Shown here piece by piece: positions 62,176-64,000 of a stretch of DNA of 64,000 bases (its first letter is position 1; every line of letters starts with the position of its first letter). The position numbers and the translations under genes were made by a program. The stretch comes from Bryobacterales bacterium. Its GTDB lineage: Bacteria; Acidobacteriota; Terriglobia; Bryobacterales; Bryobacteraceae. The stretch lies in contig JAFAQY010000071.1 in assembly GCA_019261985.1 (NCBI GenBank), positions 23,760 to 87,759 of the forward strand. The letters run 5' to 3'. The notes under the pieces are model-generated. The model saw only the letters and a list, made by a program, of their open reading frames with translations, made no database searches and was not told where the DNA came from.

Positions 62176-64000
62176 CTACCGGCTGACCTGGACGCTGGTT
62201 CCACCACCAGGGGCGCCGGTGCCGCTGTCACCGCTGGAGACAACCTTGACCCAGAGCGCATCCTTGTCCTTGTAGTACGAGGTGGCGCTGGCCTTGCGCA
62301 GCGCATCCAAGCTGTCCTGCGGCGCACCCGAGGCTGCGGTGGTGAATCCCGGCAGCTCAAAGATCACCCACGAGCCGGCATCCAATTCGTTCAGGGACAG
62401 GGACACGGACGGCCTTTCGGTGGTCACCTTGATCTCGGTACCGGCTCGTACGTTGGTGCCCGTTACGTTGTACTCCTTGCCATTGCGGCTGAGAACGACC
62501 GGCGGCTGAGCAGGTCCACCAGCGCGTCCGAATCCTCCTCTGCCGCCAGCGCCAGCGCCGCCGGCTACCGCAGCCCCGCCTTGACCACCGCCAGGGCCGC
62601 GACCACCACCAGGGCCGGCACCGGGCGCGGCGCCTGCCGGAGCAATGCCTCTGCCACCGCCAGGACCGGCAAATGCGCCACGACCCCCGCCGGGGCCGCC
62701 AACATTCAGGCGCCCAACATCGCCCCTGCACACGGCAGCGATCCAGGTGGGCTTGATCTCACAGGCTTCTGCGTCGGCCGCGATGCTGTCGTTGACGCCG
62801 TCATTGATGAGAACGTAGGAATTGGGACCACCGCCGAAAGAGCCGTCCTTGTCGCGGATCACCGCGGTCTTATATGCCGTACTGCCTCCGTTATCGTTGC
62901 CCCACTTACGCTCCATCGGCGGGAAATACACCGGCTTGGCGTTGACGAATTTCACGTGCTCGACGGAGTTGTTGGAGCTGACCCCGAAGCTGGTATACAG
63001 CAGGTAAGTCATCGCTCCCGACTTGCGAGTGGCGTTGTCCTCGAAATTCCGGAAGGTGGTATTCTCCACGTCATGACGGTAGTCGTAGTACTCGTAGCCG
63101 TGGATCGGGTAATCCGGAATTTCGGGCTTCGGCAAGCTGCGGCCGTAAGCCTTTTCCGCGTCAGTCCTGGGGTTGCCGACGTTCTCGGTTTCGCCCACGA
63201 ACAGCGAGTCAACGACCTTTGACGTAAAGGCGTAACGGCCGAATTCGCCAGACGCATGCGTAAAGCCGTTAGCGTTGTCGGCCAGCTTCACGTTCCTGAA
63301 TACGTGCATCTCACCCCGGCCCCAGATGGCGCCATTCCGGTTCTTGTAGGAGGTGAGATCCTCGAAGACCGATTCCACCGCCTTGCTGTTCGCGTCAGCG
63401 GGATTTTCATGTCCCGTCTGCGAGCTGCCGGTAACACCGAAATGGCCATCGGGGCCAACGTTCCGGTCGAACATGAACGAGTCGTAGTTGGAGTGGGCGA
63501 CGTTGCCTTTGAACTCGCGGAATGGCGTGCGACGCGGCCAGGTCTTCGCACTGATCTCCGTGCCTTCGAACTTACCCGTCGGGTGCTCCGGCAATGACAT
63601 CCAGAAGCCGTTCGAGTCGGAACCCGCGGCCACGTTATCCCGGTAGACGTTGTCCGGGTTGGTGATCCAAAAAGTCGCCGCGGTGTTGTCCGACGGAATC
63701 AGGATATCCTTGGCATTCTGGCCATTCCGTCCTGCCGGTCGGTTCTCTCCGGCTGCAGCGAGGTTTGTTGCGACGCACGGCGCGTCCGGATGACACTTGG
63801 TCAGGATCCCCAGGTTGTGCACGAACTGGTTGCCGTGCTCCACGGCGTCTTCGAGGAAGAAGCAGTGACCAATGTTGTTGTAGGTCACGTTGTTTTCAAT
63901 GTGCAGGTCATTGGTGCCATGCACGGTCACGCAGCGGCTGTAGGTGTCGTGAATCGCCGAGTTCTTGATGTACTGCCCCTGCGCGTCGCCGATCAGATGC
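62176..64000 (-). CDS. Secreted G8/beta-helix protein, paralogue 2 (5' end outside window)
   Basis: About 608 residues visible, entering from beyond base 64000; the signal and G8 domain lie outside. The beta helix is closely related to paralogue 1: VHGTNDLHIENNVTYNNIGH and CFFLEDAVEHGNQFVHN, then PEHPTGKFEGTEISAKTWPR with an almost identical DNA sequence. The glycine-rich linker is GPGGG-type and the C-terminal domain begins VVLSRNGKEYNVTG. Both copies seem maintained, since the frame is intact. The missing part prevents full comparison. Confidence 0.85.
   Translation of the reverse strand, partial: HLIGDAQGQYIKNSAIHDTYSRCVTVHGTNDLHIENNVTYNNIGHCFFLEDAVEHGNQFVHNLGILTKCHPDAPCVATNLAAAGENRPAGRNGQNAKDILIPSDNTAATFWITNPDNVYRDNVAAGSDSNGFWMSLPEHPTGKFEGTEISAKTWPRRTPFREFKGNVAHSNYDSFMFDRNVGPDGHFGVTGSSQTGHENPADANSKAVESVFEDLTSYKNRNGAIWGRGEMHVFRNVKLADNANGFTHASGEFGRYAFTSKVVDSLFVGETENVGNPRTDAEKAYGRSLPKPEIPDYPIHGYEYYDYRHDVENTTFRNFEDNATRKSGAMTYLLYTSFGVSSNNSVEHVKFVNAKPVYFPPMERKWGNDNGGSTAYKTAVIRDKDGSFGGGPNSYVLINDGVNDSIAADAEACEIKPTWIAAVCRGDVGRLNVGGPGGGRGAFAGPGGGRGIAPAGAAPGAGPGGGRGPGGGQGGAAVAGGAGAGGRGGFGRAGGPAQPPVVLSRNGKEYNVTGTNVRAGTEIKVTTERPSVSLSLNELDAGSWVIFELPGFTTAASGAPQDSLDALRKASATSYYKDKDALWVKVVSSGDSGTGAPGGGTSVQVSR

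Overview
The window is bacterial, GC-rich and densely coded on both strands. Its gene content points to Acidobacteriota, most likely a Solibacter/Bryobacter-type soil organism. The pointers are the paired DUF1592-type and DUF1552 secreted proteins, several c-type cytochromes with CxxCH motifs, a PQQ dehydrogenase, secreted ankyrin proteins, a DUF4136 protein, SPW-repeat and DUF1275 proteins, and a REP-associated transposase of the kind common in Solibacter. This taxonomic call is inference from gene families; no rRNA gene is present.

Layout. 1-2552 (minus): cdaA-cdaR-glmM, the c-di-AMP synthase, its regulator and a cell-wall sugar mutase in one overlapping operon. 2716-7872: a secreted cytochrome c/PHM-like copper monooxygenase, an inositol-monophosphatase-type phosphatase with a VTT membrane protein, an SPW protein with a hairpin over its ribosome-binding site, and small membrane proteins. 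7971-14311: purine genes purQ-purL-purF (minus), ferrochelatase (plus) and rsmI (minus). 14338-21450: an MPN-like membrane-anchored protein, a DUF892 ferritin-like protein, two overlapping histidine-kinase genes and a long-form formate-THF ligase. 21581-24756: a translationally coupled set of a membrane protein, a small secreted protein and a secreted HExxH peptidase, followed by a secreted repeat-like protein. 24836-31667: zinc alcohol dehydrogenase, secreted ankyrin protein, TetR regulator, HXXEE membrane protein, and a monooxygenase-like/quinone-oxidoreductase fusion whose 3' end is cut by a decayed RAYT transposase.

31668-43726: a secreted oxidative block (DUF1592-type cytochrome, Tat-exported DUF1552 protein, SMP-30-like propeller, alpha/beta hydrolase, PQQ dehydrogenase, PEBP-like protein, outer-membrane protein, small cytochrome c), interrupted by a two-gene cassette of unknown function and a frameshifted pentapeptide-repeat gene. 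44009-50759: conserved secreted proteins, a sulfotransferase, a cytosolic ankyrin protein and an ABC-2 exporter. 50858-56263 is decaying or accessory DNA: a Fic pseudogene with its catalytic core deleted, secreted proteins, a large multi-hairpin repeat, a PIN/RHH toxin-antitoxin pair and another frameshifted gene.

56676-64000: two tandem paralogues of large secreted G8/beta-helix proteins (CEMIP-like architecture, glycine-rich linker), with an accessory island between them. The island holds a truncated antitoxin, a RelB-YafQ pair with a 13-bp-arm operator, a small zinc-ribbon protein, a strikingly structured non-coding segment, a small orphan gene and an ICMT-like methyltransferase.

Themes: secreted redox and polymer-modifying enzymes; many translationally coupled gene pairs; a modular palindromic repeat family whose stems covary between copies; and several decayed genes, two broken at short A runs, which could be assembly errors.
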